Numbered from the stretch's first letter, positions 18,539-27,967 are shown. The stretch is DNA of 64,000 nt from Sphingomonas alpina (GCF_014490665.1 NZ_CP061038.1:1984001-2048000); one strand, 5' to 3'. Numbers and translations are program-made. Notes: generated from the sequence alone by a model not told the origin.

Positions 18539-18606
18539 CAGGTCACGCCTCGGGCGCGAGCTGCGCCGGGGTCAAAGCATAGCGCATCAATCGCCATCAA
18601 GGAAGG

Positions 18607-18655
18607 TATCTTGACAGGAAGATAGTTCTGCGGAATATATCTTCTCGTCGAGATA
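18607..18655. promoter_or_regulatory. Two TATCT-N8-AGATA operators over a promoter
   Basis: Site 1 is TATCT (18607-18611) to AGATA (18620-18624). Site 2 is TATCT (18638-18642) to AGATA (18651-18655). Both have 8-base spacers and lie 31 bases apart, three helical turns. Site 1 contains TTGACA (18611-18616), a good -35. An A+T-rich -10 candidate, AATATA, lies 17 bases on and abuts site 2. The cupin ribosome site AAAGGAG follows at 18661. Palindromes of this size fit a MarR dimer; binding by the adjacent regulator is inference. Confidence 0.75.
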
Positions 18656-18673
18656 GTTTTAAAGGAGACGTCC

Positions 18674-19009
18674 ATGTACAGTGTCCTTCGTCATCGGGAG
18701 CCGCAGGCGGGCGAGAGCCGCACGGTGCGCTTCGAAGGCCGCAATTATGGCGGCGGGGTATCGTTTTTCCTGGTCGATAACGAACCGGGTCAGGGGCCTG
18801 GCTTGCACGTACACCCCTATTCGGAAACCTGGATCGTCAGGACAGGCGAAGCCGAGTTCACCGTGGGTGATGAAAAAATCCGGGGTTATCCGGGAGACAT
18901 ACTCGTCGGACCCGCCGGTATTCCGCATCGTTTCGAGAATGTCGGGACAGGACGGCTGGAAATCACCTGCATCCATGCCAGCGACACGATCGAACAGGAA
19001 TTTATCTGA
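18674..19009 (+). CDS. Single-domain cupin protein
   Basis: 111 residues with cupin motif 1 GPGLHVHPYSETWIVRTGEAEF (two His, one Glu) and motif 2 GDILVGPAGIPHRFEN (a His). It is therefore likely to bind a divalent metal in a small beta barrel. The function could be a dioxygenase, isomerase or stress/quorum-quenching cupin and cannot be told from sequence. AAAGGAG sits 7 bases before the ATG. It is divergent from the MarR gene and preceded by its predicted operators, suggesting ligand-induced expression. After the stop, 19010-19126 shows only a weak short reading frame. Confidence 0.9.
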   Translation: MYSVLRHREPQAGESRTVRFEGRNYGGGVSFFLVDNEPGQGPGLHVHPYSETWIVRTGEAEFTVGDEKIRGYPGDILVGPAGIPHRFENVGTGRLEITCIHASDTIEQEFI

Positions 19010-19126
19010 AGCGAAAGGCGGCCGGATTCGCCGCGCCGAGCCAACAGCTTTTGAAGACGATCAAGGAGGTAGCGATGGCCGTCCCAAAGGATATGGCGGT
19101 CATGGCAGCAATTCGGGCGTCAATTC

Positions 19127-19327
19127 CTAGCGGCTGTCGGGACGTGATTTGCGCGGAGCGCCATCGGTTTGATAATCACGGGTCGCGTCGAACGGGCGCC
19201 AATCACCGAGGGTTGCCTTGATCAGTGGAAGGCCGCACCGGCGACACGGCGCGCGGTAATTATGACCGTCATCCCACACCCGTGCGGCGTCGCGACGGTG
19301 GTTGAGGATCGAGCATAACAAATTCAT
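19127..19327 (-). CDS. Small Cys-containing conserved-looking protein
   Basis: 66 residues from ATG 19327. It reads MNLLCSILNHRRDAARVW, then a CRRCGLPLI pair and WRPFD. The spacing of one Cys and His near the start and a CxxC later suggests a mini zinc ribbon, though only by eye. I believe similar small proteins occur in sphingomonads, but no function is known to me. The C-terminus is Arg/Asp/Ser-rich and probably disordered. Confidence 0.65.
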   Translation of the reverse strand: MNLLCSILNHRRDAARVWDDGHNYRAPCRRCGLPLIKATLGDWRPFDATRDYQTDGAPRKSRPDSR

Positions 19328-19423
19328 CGCCGCGTTCCCGTCCGGCCCCAATCGATCTCGTGAAGAAAGCAGGGCCGTACATCGGCTTGCATACGTATAA
19401 TGGCCCTCCCACCGCCGCTCAAT

Positions 19424-19747
19424 CTATTTTGGACTGAGCGCAGCCAGCGTCTCGAACACTGCATCGTCGAGCGGGTGATGGAATTGGCAGCCGGCCTCGA
19501 AATCATCGGCCCACATGACCGTGGCGGCGATCTGGCCAATCAGCGGCAAGGTCAGCCAAATGACCGCGCCCCTGCGCAATCCTGAATAGCTATGGATGCG
19601 GGCGCCGTGCACCGACAGGTCATTCACCTTGCACAAGGTGCGATCGAGTCCGCCCCGCCCGATCCGCGCATCGAGCGACACCGGCGCCCGCGGCGTTCGC
19701 CGGAGTCCGTTGCTCATGACAGCAGGTTCGTATTCGGCAGCGAACAT
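19424..19747 (-). CDS. PilZ-domain protein
   Basis: 107 residues from ATG 19747, which has GGGGAG upstream. The PilZ fold is visible: an RRTPRAPV segment (the RxxxR-type c-di-GMP-binding arginines) and NDLSVHGARI (D/NxSxxG motif). Beta strands VIWLTLPLIG and TVMWADDFEAGCQF follow. It probably binds c-di-GMP and acts as a stand-alone effector; the output is unknown. Monocistronic by its neighbours. Confidence 0.85.
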   Translation of the reverse strand: MFAAEYEPAVMSNGLRRTPRAPVSLDARIGRGGLDRTLCKVNDLSVHGARIHSYSGLRRGAVIWLTLPLIGQIAATVMWADDFEAGCQFHHPLDDAVFETLAALSPK

Positions 19748-19841
19748 GGCTCCCCTTTCGTGCGGACGACGGACCGCCGACAACCTGGGGAAGCCTATGC
19801 TCGCTTGGCTAACGTGCCGTTAACGACGGCGCGCGACAGCC

Positions 19842-20069
19842 TTATTTCTTGAGGGTGAGCCCACCGAAGCGCTTGTTGAAGCGCGCGACCTGGCCGCCGG
19901 TGTCGAGCATCGTGCCACGACCGCCAGTCCATGCCGGATGCGCCAGCGGATCGATTTCGAGCGTCATCGTGTCGCCTTCCTTGCCCCAGGTGGAGCGGGT
20001 CTCGTACACGGTGCCATCGGTCATCTGCACCTTGATGGTGTGATAATCGGGATGGATGTCTTTCTTCAC
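19842..20069 (-). CDS. rpmE: Ribosomal protein bL31, zinc-free form
   Basis: 75 residues: [26 protein letters not shown] and FNKRFGGL are bL31 landmarks. There are no Cys residues, so this is the C-minus form that does not bind zinc. The 139-base upstream region holds a G+C-rich inverted repeat around AAGGCGCGCCTT (near 20110) that could be part of its leader. Confidence 0.96.
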   Translation of the reverse strand: MKKDIHPDYHTIKVQMTDGTVYETRSTWGKEGDTMTLEIDPLAHPAWTGGRGTMLDTGGQVARFNKRFGGLTLKK

Positions 20070-20208
20070 GTCAAATCTCCGAGAGTGGCTGGTTCCGACC
20101 AGCCTGAAGGAAGGCGCGCCTTACAGAAGGCGCTGGTGAAACACAAGCGCAGCCCCGCCCGGGAGCCAGCGTTTCTGACGCAAGATGCGATACGCCGCGT
20201 CTGTATCG

Positions 20209-20685
20209 TCAGGATTTGGGAGGATCCGCGATCATCGCGGTGAAATTCGCTTCGGCGGCAAGTTGTCCGTCGATCGTAGCACGGCCGGCGAACTTGCATA
20301 CGCTCGAACGCTTTTGCACGAATTCGACTTCGAGCCGCAGCAGCACTCCCGGCTCTACCGGCTTTCTGAACTTTGCGCCCTCTATCGCCATGAAATAGAC
20401 GAGTTTGCCCGAACCGGCGAGGCCAAGTGATTCGACCGCAAGGATGCCTGCTGCTTGCGCCATCGCCTCGACGATCAGTACGCCGGGCATGATCGGCCGC
20501 CCGGGGAAATGTCCCTGGAAAAAGCCTTCATTGATCGTCACCGCCTTGATCGCCGCGATCGACCGGTCGAGGATCAGTTCCTCGACGCGGTCAACCAGCA
20601 GCATCGGATAGCGATGCGGCAGCGCGGCCATGACCCGCCCGATATCGAGCGGGCCAAGCGCTTCCGCGGTCACCGTATCCGTCAC
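20209..20685 (-). CDS. fabZ: (3R)-hydroxyacyl-ACP dehydratase FabZ
   Basis: 158 residues with the hot-dog fold signature: catalytic His in [25 protein letters not shown], and catalytic Glu in [11 protein letters not shown]. It dehydrates hydroxyacyl-ACP in fatty-acid elongation. It overlaps skp by 4 bases at the end of the bamA-skp-fabZ run. In many alphaproteobacteria lpxD lies between skp and fabZ; here it does not. Confidence 0.96.
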   Translation of the reverse strand: MTDTVTAEALGPLDIGRVMAALPHRYPMLLVDRVEELILDRSIAAIKAVTINEGFFQGHFPGRPIMPGVLIVEAMAQAAGILAVESLGLAGSGKLVYFMAIEGAKFRKPVEPGVLLRLEVEFVQKRSSVCKFAGRATIDGQLAAEANFTAMIADPPKS

Positions 20686-21362
20686 CGGCTTTCGGGCTGC
20701 TTCTTGGGCTTCGCGCCGGTCGCCGGCGCTGCGGGCGTTGCGGCGGCACCGGCCTGCTGGCCCTGCTGACCGGGCTGCCAGCCGGCAGGCGGCGTAATGC
20801 TCGCCTTGGGGAAAAGGCGATCGATCTCGGTCGTGATCGCCGGCGTAATGTCAGCGGCCGGGCTGGCGAAGAACGCAGCGTTCGGGCGGATCAGCACCGA
20901 GATGTTGCGCGTCTTGACGACATTGGTGACGGCTTCGTTCACCTTGGCGGTGATCTGCTCGATCGCATAGGCACGCGCGCGCGATGGCTGTGCGGTCATG
21001 CGGCCCAGCTCTTCCTGCGCCGCCTTTTCCTTGGCTTCGATCTGCGCCAGTTCCGACGCACGCGTGCTCCGCGCGGTGGCGATTTCAGCCTGGCTCAGCT
21101 GATTGTCGCCATTGGTATCGAACTTCTTGTAAAGCGGGGCCAGTTCGGCCGCGATCGCATCGCCGCGCGTCTTCGCCTGGTCGAGCTGCGTCTTGTAGGT
21201 CGTGCCGATCTCTGCCTGTGCCGCAGCCCAGACCTTTGAATTCTCGACCGCCGCTTCAGGGTCGGCAACCGCAACGGTCTGCGCCTGCGCCTGAGTGGCG
21301 GCGATGACTGCGCCGGGGGCTACCAGCACCGCGGCCAACAGAAGCTTCTTGTGCATATTCAT
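20682..21362 (-). CDS. skp: Periplasmic chaperone Skp/OmpH with an EF-hand-like loop
   Basis: 226 residues. A signal peptide ([22 protein letters not shown]) is followed by [17 protein letters not shown] long Ala/Glu/Lys helical region forms the coiled-coil tentacles, and [15 protein letters not shown] closes the beta body as in OmpH. The tail is Pro/Gln/Gly-rich. Residues 82-93 read [12 protein letters not shown], which fits the 12-residue EF-hand loop (acidic or amide at 1, 3 and 5, Leu at 8, Glu at 12), preceded by KKF. Calcium binding is inference. It follows bamA with a 1-base overlap and ferries unfolded outer-membrane proteins to BamA. Confidence 0.92.
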   Translation of the reverse strand: MNMHKKLLLAAVLVAPGAVIAATQAQAQTVAVADPEAAVENSKVWAAAQAEIGTTYKTQLDQAKTRGDAIAAELAPLYKKFDTNGDNQLSQAEIATARSTRASELAQIEAKEKAAQEELGRMTAQPSRARAYAIEQITAKVNEAVTNVVKTRNISVLIRPNAAFFASPAADITPAITTEIDRLFPKASITPPAGWQPGQQGQQAGAAATPAAPATGAKPKKQPESR

Positions 21363-24091
21363 TAGAAGGATGTCCCTACGTTGAAAGTAATGAGTTTGGT
21401 GTCGTCGCCCTTATCCTTGAGCAGCGCATATGCAAGGTCGATACGCAGCGGACCAAAGGGTGAGGTCCAGTTGACACCGGCACCGATCGACAAACGCGGC
21501 TTGGCCGAATTGCCGACGAACTGCTCCTTGAAGGGTAGCTGTGTCGTGGTCAGCGCCGTGTTTCCGCTGCCGCCATTGCAAGTGCCGGATGCGTCGGGAA
21601 TGCCTGCCGGGCAGCTGGTGACGACCTGATTGCCGTCCGCCTGGGTGAAGTAATACAGCGGATTGCCGGCCGTATCGAGGACCGGCGAGACCTTGGGCTG
21701 GACGACGCCGTTCACCGTCTCGAATTCGATCGTCGGCCGTGGCTTGGTAATACCGAACAGTGCGCCTGTCTGGAGATAGATGGACGGACGCAGACCAAGC
21801 TCGCGCGCGCCGGCGCTGAGCGGGATTTCCAGTTCCAGTCGTCCGGAATAATAGGCCCGGCCACCCAGCGCATCGTCGATGATGTTGTTCTTGTCGGTGT
21901 CCAGAACCTGCTTGCCATCGACCGTCGTGTACTGAATGCGCTGGACGCGGGGCCCGACGCCGCGAATGTCGAAACCACGGAATTCCGGCTCACCAAGATA
22001 GAAACGATCCGTGATGCGCACCTTGTCAATGCCCGGACCGCGACTACCTTCAAGAGAATGGATGTAACCGCCCTCGACGCTTGCCGACAGGATGAAGCCG
22101 CCGCCGAGGCCCCAATATTTGTCGGCGTCGAAACGTGTGCGGATATAGCGCACGTCACCGCCAAGGCCGGCAAAATCCTGGCTCAGCACCAATCGTTGAC
22201 CGCGGCTTGGGCGCAACCGGCTGTTAAGGCTGTCGAAGATCAACGAATAGCCGACCGACGAGGTCGCGCGGTTGCCGATCGCTTCGCAGAGATACCTGCC
22301 CGCCTTGACCACATCGCACTGACCGCCGGTGAAATACTGGCTATCGAGGCTCACATCGTCAAACGTCAGGCCGTAACGGGCCGATGCAGACCAATATTCG
22401 GTGAGCGGAATGCCCGCGCGGATCTGGAATCCAGTCGAGACCTGACTGTAGGTCGTTTTGCGATCGTCACCGACATAGTTGAACGAGTTGTAATCGCGGC
22501 GGAAGATGTCACCGCCGATCGCGATATTCTTGTCGAACAGATACGGCTCGGTAAAGCCCAGCTCCACCGACTTGGAATAGCTGGAATAATTGACGCTCGC
22601 GCGCAGTTCCTGTCCCTTGCCGCGGAAATTGCGCTGGCGGATCGACGCCTGGACGATGAAGCTTTCAAGGCTGGAGAAACCGGCCGAAAGCTGCAATTCG
22701 CCGGTCGATTTTTCCTCGACATCGGCGGTCAGGACGACCCGGTCCGGGGCGGATCCGGGCGTCTGCTTGATCTCGAACTTTTCCTGGAAAAAGCCGAGCG
22801 AGTTGATCCGGTCCTGCGAACGCTTGACCTGGAAGCTGTTGAACGCGTCGCCTTCCGAAAGCCGGATTTCGCGCCGGATCACCTTGTCCTGCGTATTGGT
22901 GTTGCCGTTGATGTCGATGCGCTCGACATAGGACCGCTTCGCTTCGGCGATATTGAAGTTCAGCGACATGGTGAGCGTTTCACGGTCGCGCTGGAATTCC
23001 GGATTCACTTCGGTAAAGGCGTAGCCGAACAAGCCGGCCGTCTCGCTCAGGCTGTCGACCGAGCTTTCGACCAGCTTGGCGTTGTACCAGTCGCCCTTCT
23101 TGATCGCCAAACCCTTGGCCAGCGCCTCGTTGTTGAAGTCGCGGATCGAGCTATCGACGGTGACGTCGCCGAACTTGTAGCGCGGCCCCTCTTCCACGAC
23201 ATAGGTGATGATGAAGTCGGACTTGTCGGGGCTGAGTTCGGCAACGGCAGAGGTCACCTTGAAGTCGGCATAGCCTTCCGTCAGGTAGAATTGGCGCATC
23301 TTCTGCTGGTCATACGCCATGCGATCCTGGTCGTAGCTCGTGTTCGAGCTGAGCAGCCGGAACAACCGCGCCTGCTTGGTCGCCATCTGCTCACGCAGCT
23401 TGTCATCGTCGAACACCTCGTTGCCGATGATGTTGATCTGGCGAACCTTAGATTTCGGCCCTTCGCTGATTTCGAACACGACATCGACGCGATTCTGGTC
23501 GAGCGCGACCATCTTCGGTTCGATCGAGGCGCCGAAGCGGCCCTGGCGGCGATACAGTTCGACGATTCTCGCGACATCCTGACGCACGGCGGTCCGCGTG
23601 AAAATCTGGCGCGGGGCGAGTTTGATTTCCTTGGTGATCTTGTCGGACTTGAGGCGCTTGTTGCCCTCAAGCACGATGCGATTGATCACCGGGTTCTCCC
23701 GGATGCGGATGACGATGTCACCACTCTCGACGCCGGCGATCGACACATCGGCGAAGAAATCGCTCGCCAGCAGGTCGCGCAGCGCCTGGTCGAGCGTCTC
23801 ATTGGTGTAGGCCTGGCCGACGCGCAACTTGGTATAGGAGAGCACGGTATCAGGCTCGATGCGCTGCGATCCCTCGACGCGGAGCGACTTGATCGCGCGC
23901 GTCACCGGTGCCGCGACAGGGACCGGAGTCTCCGGTGCAGCGGCCTGAGGCGCACCGGCCTGGGGCGCGGCAGCCCGGGGCGCGGCGGGAGCCGGCGCGG
24001 TCTGTGCGCCGGCGATGCCCGACAGCATCGTGCCCGCAAGCAACGCCGCCGTGGCGCTAGCGCCGAATTTCGAAACCTTGATCGCTGTCAC
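21362..24091 (-). CDS. bamA: Outer-membrane protein assembly factor BamA
   Basis: About 909 residues. A signal peptide ends in GIAGAQ and is followed by an Ala/Pro-rich segment. Five POTRA domains start at IKSLRVEGSQRIEPDTVLSY, followed by the 16-strand barrel with VRGF-type motif FRGFDIRGVGPR and C-terminal Phe (FNVGTSF). It inserts beta-barrel proteins into the outer membrane. GTG 24091 is chosen because GGGGTGGA lies directly upstream; an in-frame TTG at 24103 is the alternative. The order rseP-bamA-skp-fabZ is conserved in Proteobacteria. Confidence 0.97.
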   Translation of the reverse strand: MTAIKVSKFGASATAALLAGTMLSGIAGAQTAPAPAAPRAAAPQAGAPQAAAPETPVPVAAPVTRAIKSLRVEGSQRIEPDTVLSYTKLRVGQAYTNETLDQALRDLLASDFFADVSIAGVESGDIVIRIRENPVINRIVLEGNKRLKSDKITKEIKLAPRQIFTRTAVRQDVARIVELYRRQGRFGASIEPKMVALDQNRVDVVFEISEGPKSKVRQINIIGNEVFDDDKLREQMATKQARLFRLLSSNTSYDQDRMAYDQQKMRQFYLTEGYADFKVTSAVAELSPDKSDFIITYVVEEGPRYKFGDVTVDSSIRDFNNEALAKGLAIKKGDWYNAKLVESSVDSLSETAGLFGYAFTEVNPEFQRDRETLTMSLNFNIAEAKRSYVERIDINGNTNTQDKVIRREIRLSEGDAFNSFQVKRSQDRINSLGFFQEKFEIKQTPGSAPDRVVLTADVEEKSTGELQLSAGFSSLESFIVQASIRQRNFRGKGQELRASVNYSSYSKSVELGFTEPYLFDKNIAIGGDIFRRDYNSFNYVGDDRKTTYSQVSTGFQIRAGIPLTEYWSASARYGLTFDDVSLDSQYFTGGQCDVVKAGRYLCEAIGNRATSSVGYSLIFDSLNSRLRPSRGQRLVLSQDFAGLGGDVRYIRTRFDADKYWGLGGGFILSASVEGGYIHSLEGSRGPGIDKVRITDRFYLGEPEFRGFDIRGVGPRVQRIQYTTVDGKQVLDTDKNNIIDDALGGRAYYSGRLELEIPLSAGARELGLRPSIYLQTGALFGITKPRPTIEFETVNGVVQPKVSPVLDTAGNPLYYFTQADGNQVVTSCPAGIPDASGTCNGGSGNTALTTTQLPFKEQFVGNSAKPRLSIGAGVNWTSPFGPLRIDLAYALLKDKGDDTKLITFNVGTSF

Positions 24092-24154
24092 TGTCCACCC
24101 CAACCGGAGAAAATTACGCGGGCCGCTTAATTCGCCTGCCCTGCCTCAACCGCG

Positions 24155-25297
24155 TCAGCCGATCAACCCGGCCAAATTCTTCCACAGCCCAAAAGCGCCC
24201 AAATCATTGAACGTTACGAGCATCATTAGCGCAAGCAGTGCCGCCAAACCTCCGCGAAAAGCCCATTCCTGGACTTGCGGCTTGACCGGCCGCCGCTGAA
24301 CCGCCTCGATCGCATAGAAAAACAAATGGCCACCATCCAGCATGGGAACTGGCAACAAGTTGATGAACCCCAAGTTAATCGACACCAGAGCGATCAGGAA
24401 AACAAAGGCATCGGGGCCCAGCGCCAGCTGCTCGCCCGACGCCTTGGCGATGCTGAGCGGCCCGCCGAGTTCCTTCACCGAGCGCTTGCCGGTGATGATC
24501 TGGCCGAGCGTTTCAACCATCATGGTGACGATATCGCGTACGCCACGAACAGCGACACCGGGCGCTTCCAGCAGCCCGACCGAAACGCGAACGGCCTGAG
24601 CCGGCGCGACGCCGAGCAAGCCAAGGCGGTACTCATTGTCGAAGCGGTCGCGCTGAATCTGCGTGCCGATCGTCACCGTGCGGCGGATCGACGTACCGCC
24701 GCGGTCAAAAGTGACCTCGGCCTGTTCGCCGGCTCGAATCCGGACATAGCGGCGAATATCTTCAAACCATTCGACCGAGCGCCCCCCCACCGAAGTGATG
24801 CGATCACCGGGCTGCAGTGCGATCGCCGCCGCCGCACTGCCCTTTTCAACCGCGCCAACGACGGTGGTGGTGCGGCTATCACCATAAGCGACAGCGAATC
24901 CCATCAGGATCAGGACCGCAAGGAGGAAATTCACCGCCGGTCCCGCCGCGACGATGATTGCGCGTTGCCATAACGGCTTCACCTGAAAAGTTTTGGCGCG
25001 CTCTTCCGCGGGAAGTGACAACCATTCAGCATCGGGCTGGCTTGCCGCATTCATGTCGCCGGCGAATTTGACATAGCCGCCCAGCGGCAGCCAGCCGAAC
25101 TTCCACCGCGTGCCGCGCTTGTCGGTCACCCCGAAAATCTCGCGGCCGAAGCCGATCGAAAACGCATCGGCCTTCACGCCGAACAGGCGACCGGCAAGAT
25201 AATGACCCATTTCATGAACGAACACGAGCGGTCCGATCACCAGCACGAATGCCAGGATGGTTAGCCAGAGGCCGGGGGTCTGGATCAAATCACGCAA
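24155..25297 (-). CDS. rseP: Site-2 intramembrane metalloprotease RseP
   Basis: 380 residues. Zinc site HExxH in VFVHEMGHYLAG on the first membrane helix, and the second metal-site motif LLPVPMLDGGHL near the C-terminus. One PDZ domain lies between (GSAAAAIALQPGDRITSVGG). It cleaves membrane-bound anti-sigma factors and leftover signal peptides. The start overlaps the dxr stop by 13 bases. Confidence 0.95.
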   Translation of the reverse strand: MRDLIQTPGLWLTILAFVLVIGPLVFVHEMGHYLAGRLFGVKADAFSIGFGREIFGVTDKRGTRWKFGWLPLGGYVKFAGDMNAASQPDAEWLSLPAEERAKTFQVKPLWQRAIIVAAGPAVNFLLAVLILMGFAVAYGDSRTTTVVGAVEKGSAAAAIALQPGDRITSVGGRSVEWFEDIRRYVRIRAGEQAEVTFDRGGTSIRRTVTIGTQIQRDRFDNEYRLGLLGVAPAQAVRVSVGLLEAPGVAVRGVRDIVTMMVETLGQIITGKRSVKELGGPLSIAKASGEQLALGPDAFVFLIALVSINLGFINLLPVPMLDGGHLFFYAIEAVQRRPVKPQVQEWAFRGGLAALLALMMLVTFNDLGAFGLWKNLAGLIG

Positions 25298-26442
25298 TCC
25301 TTCACACGTTCGCCCGCGATCCTCCGCGCTTCGGCGTCGATTGCCAATACCGCATCGAGCGTCTCCGGGGCGGGCGGGTCGTAACGATCCAGCGTATCGG
25401 CGACGATTGCGGCAATTTCGAGGAAGCCGATCCGGCGGTCAAGGAACGCCGCAACCGCGATCTCGTTGGCGGCATTGAGAATTGCCGGACGCGCACCGCC
25501 CGCCTCCAATGCCTCACGCGCCAGCCGCAGCGCCGGGAAACGCTCCGGATCGGGCGCCTCGAAATCGAGCCGGCCGATCGCGATCAGGTCGAGCGGCGCC
25601 ATCGGTGTCGCCATGCGGTCCGGCCAGGCAAGGCAATGCGCGATCGGCGTGCGCATGTCGGGTGGACCAAGCTGGGCGAGCACCGAGCCGTCGACATAAT
25701 CGACCAGCGAATGGATCACCGACTGCCGGTGCAGGATAATCTCGATCCGCTCGTGCGAGATCGGAAACAGCCGCGCCGCCTCGATCAGTTCGAGCCCCTT
25801 GTTCATCAGGGTAGCCGAATCGATCGAGATCTTTGCGCCCATCGACCAATTGGGATGCGCGATCGCCTGCTCCGGCGTCACGCCGCGCATCTCCTCGATC
25901 GACCAGTCGCGGAACGGGCCGCCGCTCGCGGTTAGGATGATCCGACGAATGCCTTCGGGCCGATCGAAATCGAAGCATTGAAAAATGGCGTTGTGCTCGG
26001 AATCCGCCGGCAACAGGGTCGCACCGTGGCGCTTGGCTGCGGCAAGCACGACATCCCCCGCCGAGACCAGCGGCTCCTTGTTGGCGAGCACCACCGTGCC
26101 GCCCCGTTCGACCGCCGCCATCACCGGTTCGAGCCCGGCACAGCCGACGATTGCCGCCATGGTCCAGTCCGCACCCATGGCCGCCGCATCGAGCAATGCT
26201 TGTGCGCCGCCCGTCGTCTCGATGCCGGTACCGGCCAGGGTGTCGCGCAACGCCGGCAAGCACCGTTCGTCCGCCACGACCGCGCGACGCGCATTGGTGC
26301 GAACTGCGGCCTTGGCGAGCTTTGCGACGTCGCAATTGGCGGTCAGCGCCAGGACTTCGAAGCGCTCGGGCTCGCGCTCGACCAGGTCGAGTGTCGAACT
26401 GCCGACCGATCCGGTCGCACCAAGGATGGTGATCGTCTTCAA
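25285..26442 (-). CDS. dxr: 1-deoxy-D-xylulose 5-phosphate reductoisomerase
   Basis: 385 residues. The NADPH-binding start is ITILGATGSVGSSTLDLV. The catalytic segments LLPADSEHNAIFQ, ILTASGGPFRD and NWSMGAKISIDSATLMNKGLE carry the metal-binding Asp and Glu residues. It makes MEP, the committed step of the non-mevalonate isoprenoid pathway. It overlaps cdsA by 4 bases and sits with uppS in the same operon, linking isoprenoid supply to undecaprenyl phosphate. Confidence 0.97.
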   Translation of the reverse strand: MKTITILGATGSVGSSTLDLVEREPERFEVLALTANCDVAKLAKAAVRTNARRAVVADERCLPALRDTLAGTGIETTGGAQALLDAAAMGADWTMAAIVGCAGLEPVMAAVERGGTVVLANKEPLVSAGDVVLAAAKRHGATLLPADSEHNAIFQCFDFDRPEGIRRIILTASGGPFRDWSIEEMRGVTPEQAIAHPNWSMGAKISIDSATLMNKGLELIEAARLFPISHERIEIILHRQSVIHSLVDYVDGSVLAQLGPPDMRTPIAHCLAWPDRMATPMAPLDLIAIGRLDFEAPDPERFPALRLAREALEAGGARPAILNAANEIAVAAFLDRRIGFLEIAAIVADTLDRYDPPAPETLDAVLAIDAEARRIAGERVKDCVI

Positions 26443-27221
26443 GGATAAAATCGCGGCAGGATGACCAGAAACGCAGCGATCGGCGCCACCGGCACCAACC
26501 CGTCGAGCCGGTCGAGCACCCCGCCATGGCCGGGCAGGATATTACCGCTATCCTTGACCCCTGCCCTGCGCTTCAGCCAGCTTTCGAACAGATCGCCACC
26601 TTGCGCGAGCACCGCCAGCACCGGCGTTGCCAGGGTCATGCGCCACGGCAAGCCGTAAAAGACGTGCATGACCATCGCGAACAGGCTTGCCAGCGCGACG
26701 CCGCCGATCAGCCCGGCCCAGGTCTTGTTCGGGCTGATTGCGGGCCACAGCTTCGGGCCGCCGATCGCACGGCCGGCGAAATAGGCGCCGATATCGCATG
26801 CCCAGACCAATGCCAGCGCCCATAGAGTAAAGACGATGCCTTCGTCCTGCCGGCGCATGAAGACCAGCGCCAGTACCGGGAGTCCGCAATAGATCACGCC
26901 CGCCGCCAGCGTCGGTCGCCGCGTCACGATCGCGACGAAAATGGCCGCACCGGCCAGCAGGCCGAGCGTGAAGAAATTATGGACCTCGATGACCAGTGAA
27001 GCCGGTGCCATCAGCGCGAGCGGCACTGACAGGGCGAACTGCGCCATCCGCCGGGTTTTCCGATCGACTCCATCAAGATCGGCCCATTCCGCCATCATGA
27101 CCAACGACAGGATGACGCAGACCAGCCAAAAACCGATCCCGCCGCACCATAAAGCCAGCGCCGCGACCACAACCAGCAGCACGGCGACGGCGGACCGCAG
27201 CCCAAGATCGGAGCTTTTCAT
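26439..27221 (-). CDS. cdsA: Phosphatidate cytidylyltransferase CdsA
   Basis: About 260 residues with at least six hydrophobic segments. The family signature near the C-terminus is KTWAGLIGGVALA, then LAQGGDLFESWLKRRAGVKDSGNILPGHGGVLDRLDG. It makes CDP-diacylglycerol at the inner membrane. ATG 27221 is chosen because it lies 3 bases after the uppS stop; an upstream in-frame stretch would overlap uppS heavily. CDP-diacylglycerol is the substrate of the pssA product encoded at 31826. Confidence 0.95.
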   Translation of the reverse strand: MKSSDLGLRSAVAVLLVVVAALALWCGGIGFWLVCVILSLVMMAEWADLDGVDRKTRRMAQFALSVPLALMAPASLVIEVHNFFTLGLLAGAAIFVAIVTRRPTLAAGVIYCGLPVLALVFMRRQDEGIVFTLWALALVWACDIGAYFAGRAIGGPKLWPAISPNKTWAGLIGGVALASLFAMVMHVFYGLPWRMTLATPVLAVLAQGGDLFESWLKRRAGVKDSGNILPGHGGVLDRLDGLVPVAPIAAFLVILPRFYP

Positions 27222-27223
27222 GG

Positions 27224-27967
27224 TCAAAGGCCGCCGAAACGCCGCTGACGCCGACCGAATTCGGCAACTGCGCTTTCGAGCGCCGCGGCGTCGAAATCGG
27301 GCCATAATGTGTCGATGAAGAGCAGTTCGGCATAGGCCGCCTGCCACAGCAGGAAATTGGACAGGCGCACTTCACCCGAGGTGCGGATCAGCAGGTCGAG
27401 CGGTGGCAAGTCGCTGGTGTCGAGTTCGGCTTCGATCGCCGCCTCGTCAATATGGGCGATGTCCAGTGCACCATCCGCAGCTTTGGCGGCAAGCCGCCGG
27501 GCGGCCGCCGCGATCTCGGCCTGCGCGCCATAATTGAGCGCAATCACCAATATCGGACCGCTATTGTTCGCCGTGCGCGCAATCGCATCCTCAACCTGAG
27601 CCACGAGATCGGCCGAAAAGCGCCGATAATCGCCGATCACGCGCAACCGCACATTTTCACGTACCAGTTCGTCGATGTCGGTGCGGATGAACAAGCGAAG
27701 CAACCCCATCAGGTCGCTCACTTCCTCTTCGGGTCGGCGCCAATTCTCCGATGAAAAGGCGTAAAGTGTCAGCGCCTCGATCCCCATCGAACGCGCCGCA
27801 CGCGTCACGGCGCGAACCGCTTCGACCCCCGCCTTGTGCCCGGCAAAACGCGGCAGGAAGCGCTTCTTCGCCCAGCGGCCATTGCCGTCCATGATGATCG
27901 CAACATGGCGTGGCAAATGCGTCGTCCCGGCAGCGGGAGGCGCAGCCGTGGCGGGCACGGGCATCAC
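27224..27967 (-). CDS. uppS: Undecaprenyl diphosphate synthase
   Basis: 247 residues. Starting motif [16 protein letters not shown] with the catalytic Asp, then [21 protein letters not shown] and the C-terminal [23 protein letters not shown]. It condenses isopentenyl diphosphate units into the C55 carrier for cell-wall precursors. The start overlaps the frr stop by 4 bases. Confidence 0.97.
   Translation of the reverse strand: MMPVPATAAPPAAGTTHLPRHVAIIMDGNGRWAKKRFLPRFAGHKAGVEAVRAVTRAARSMGIEALTLYAFSSENWRRPEEEVSDLMGLLRLFIRTDIDELVRENVRLRVIGDYRRFSADLVAQVEDAIARTANNSGPILVIALNYGAQAEIAAAARRLAAKAADGALDIAHIDEAAIEAELDTSDLPPLDLLIRTSGEVRLSNFLLWQAAYAELLFIDTLWPDFDAAALESAVAEFGRRQRRFGGL

Noticed and set aside
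19075..19221. 48-codon plus-strand ORF with a strong AAGGAGGT
   Set aside because: The Shine-Dalgarno is good but the peptide has no recognisable features and overlaps the Cys protein on the other strand; left out as unproven.
22058..24130. 690-residue open frame on the plus strand opposite bamA
   Set aside because: Antisense shadow of a high-G+C gene; no recognisable domains, and bamA is certain.
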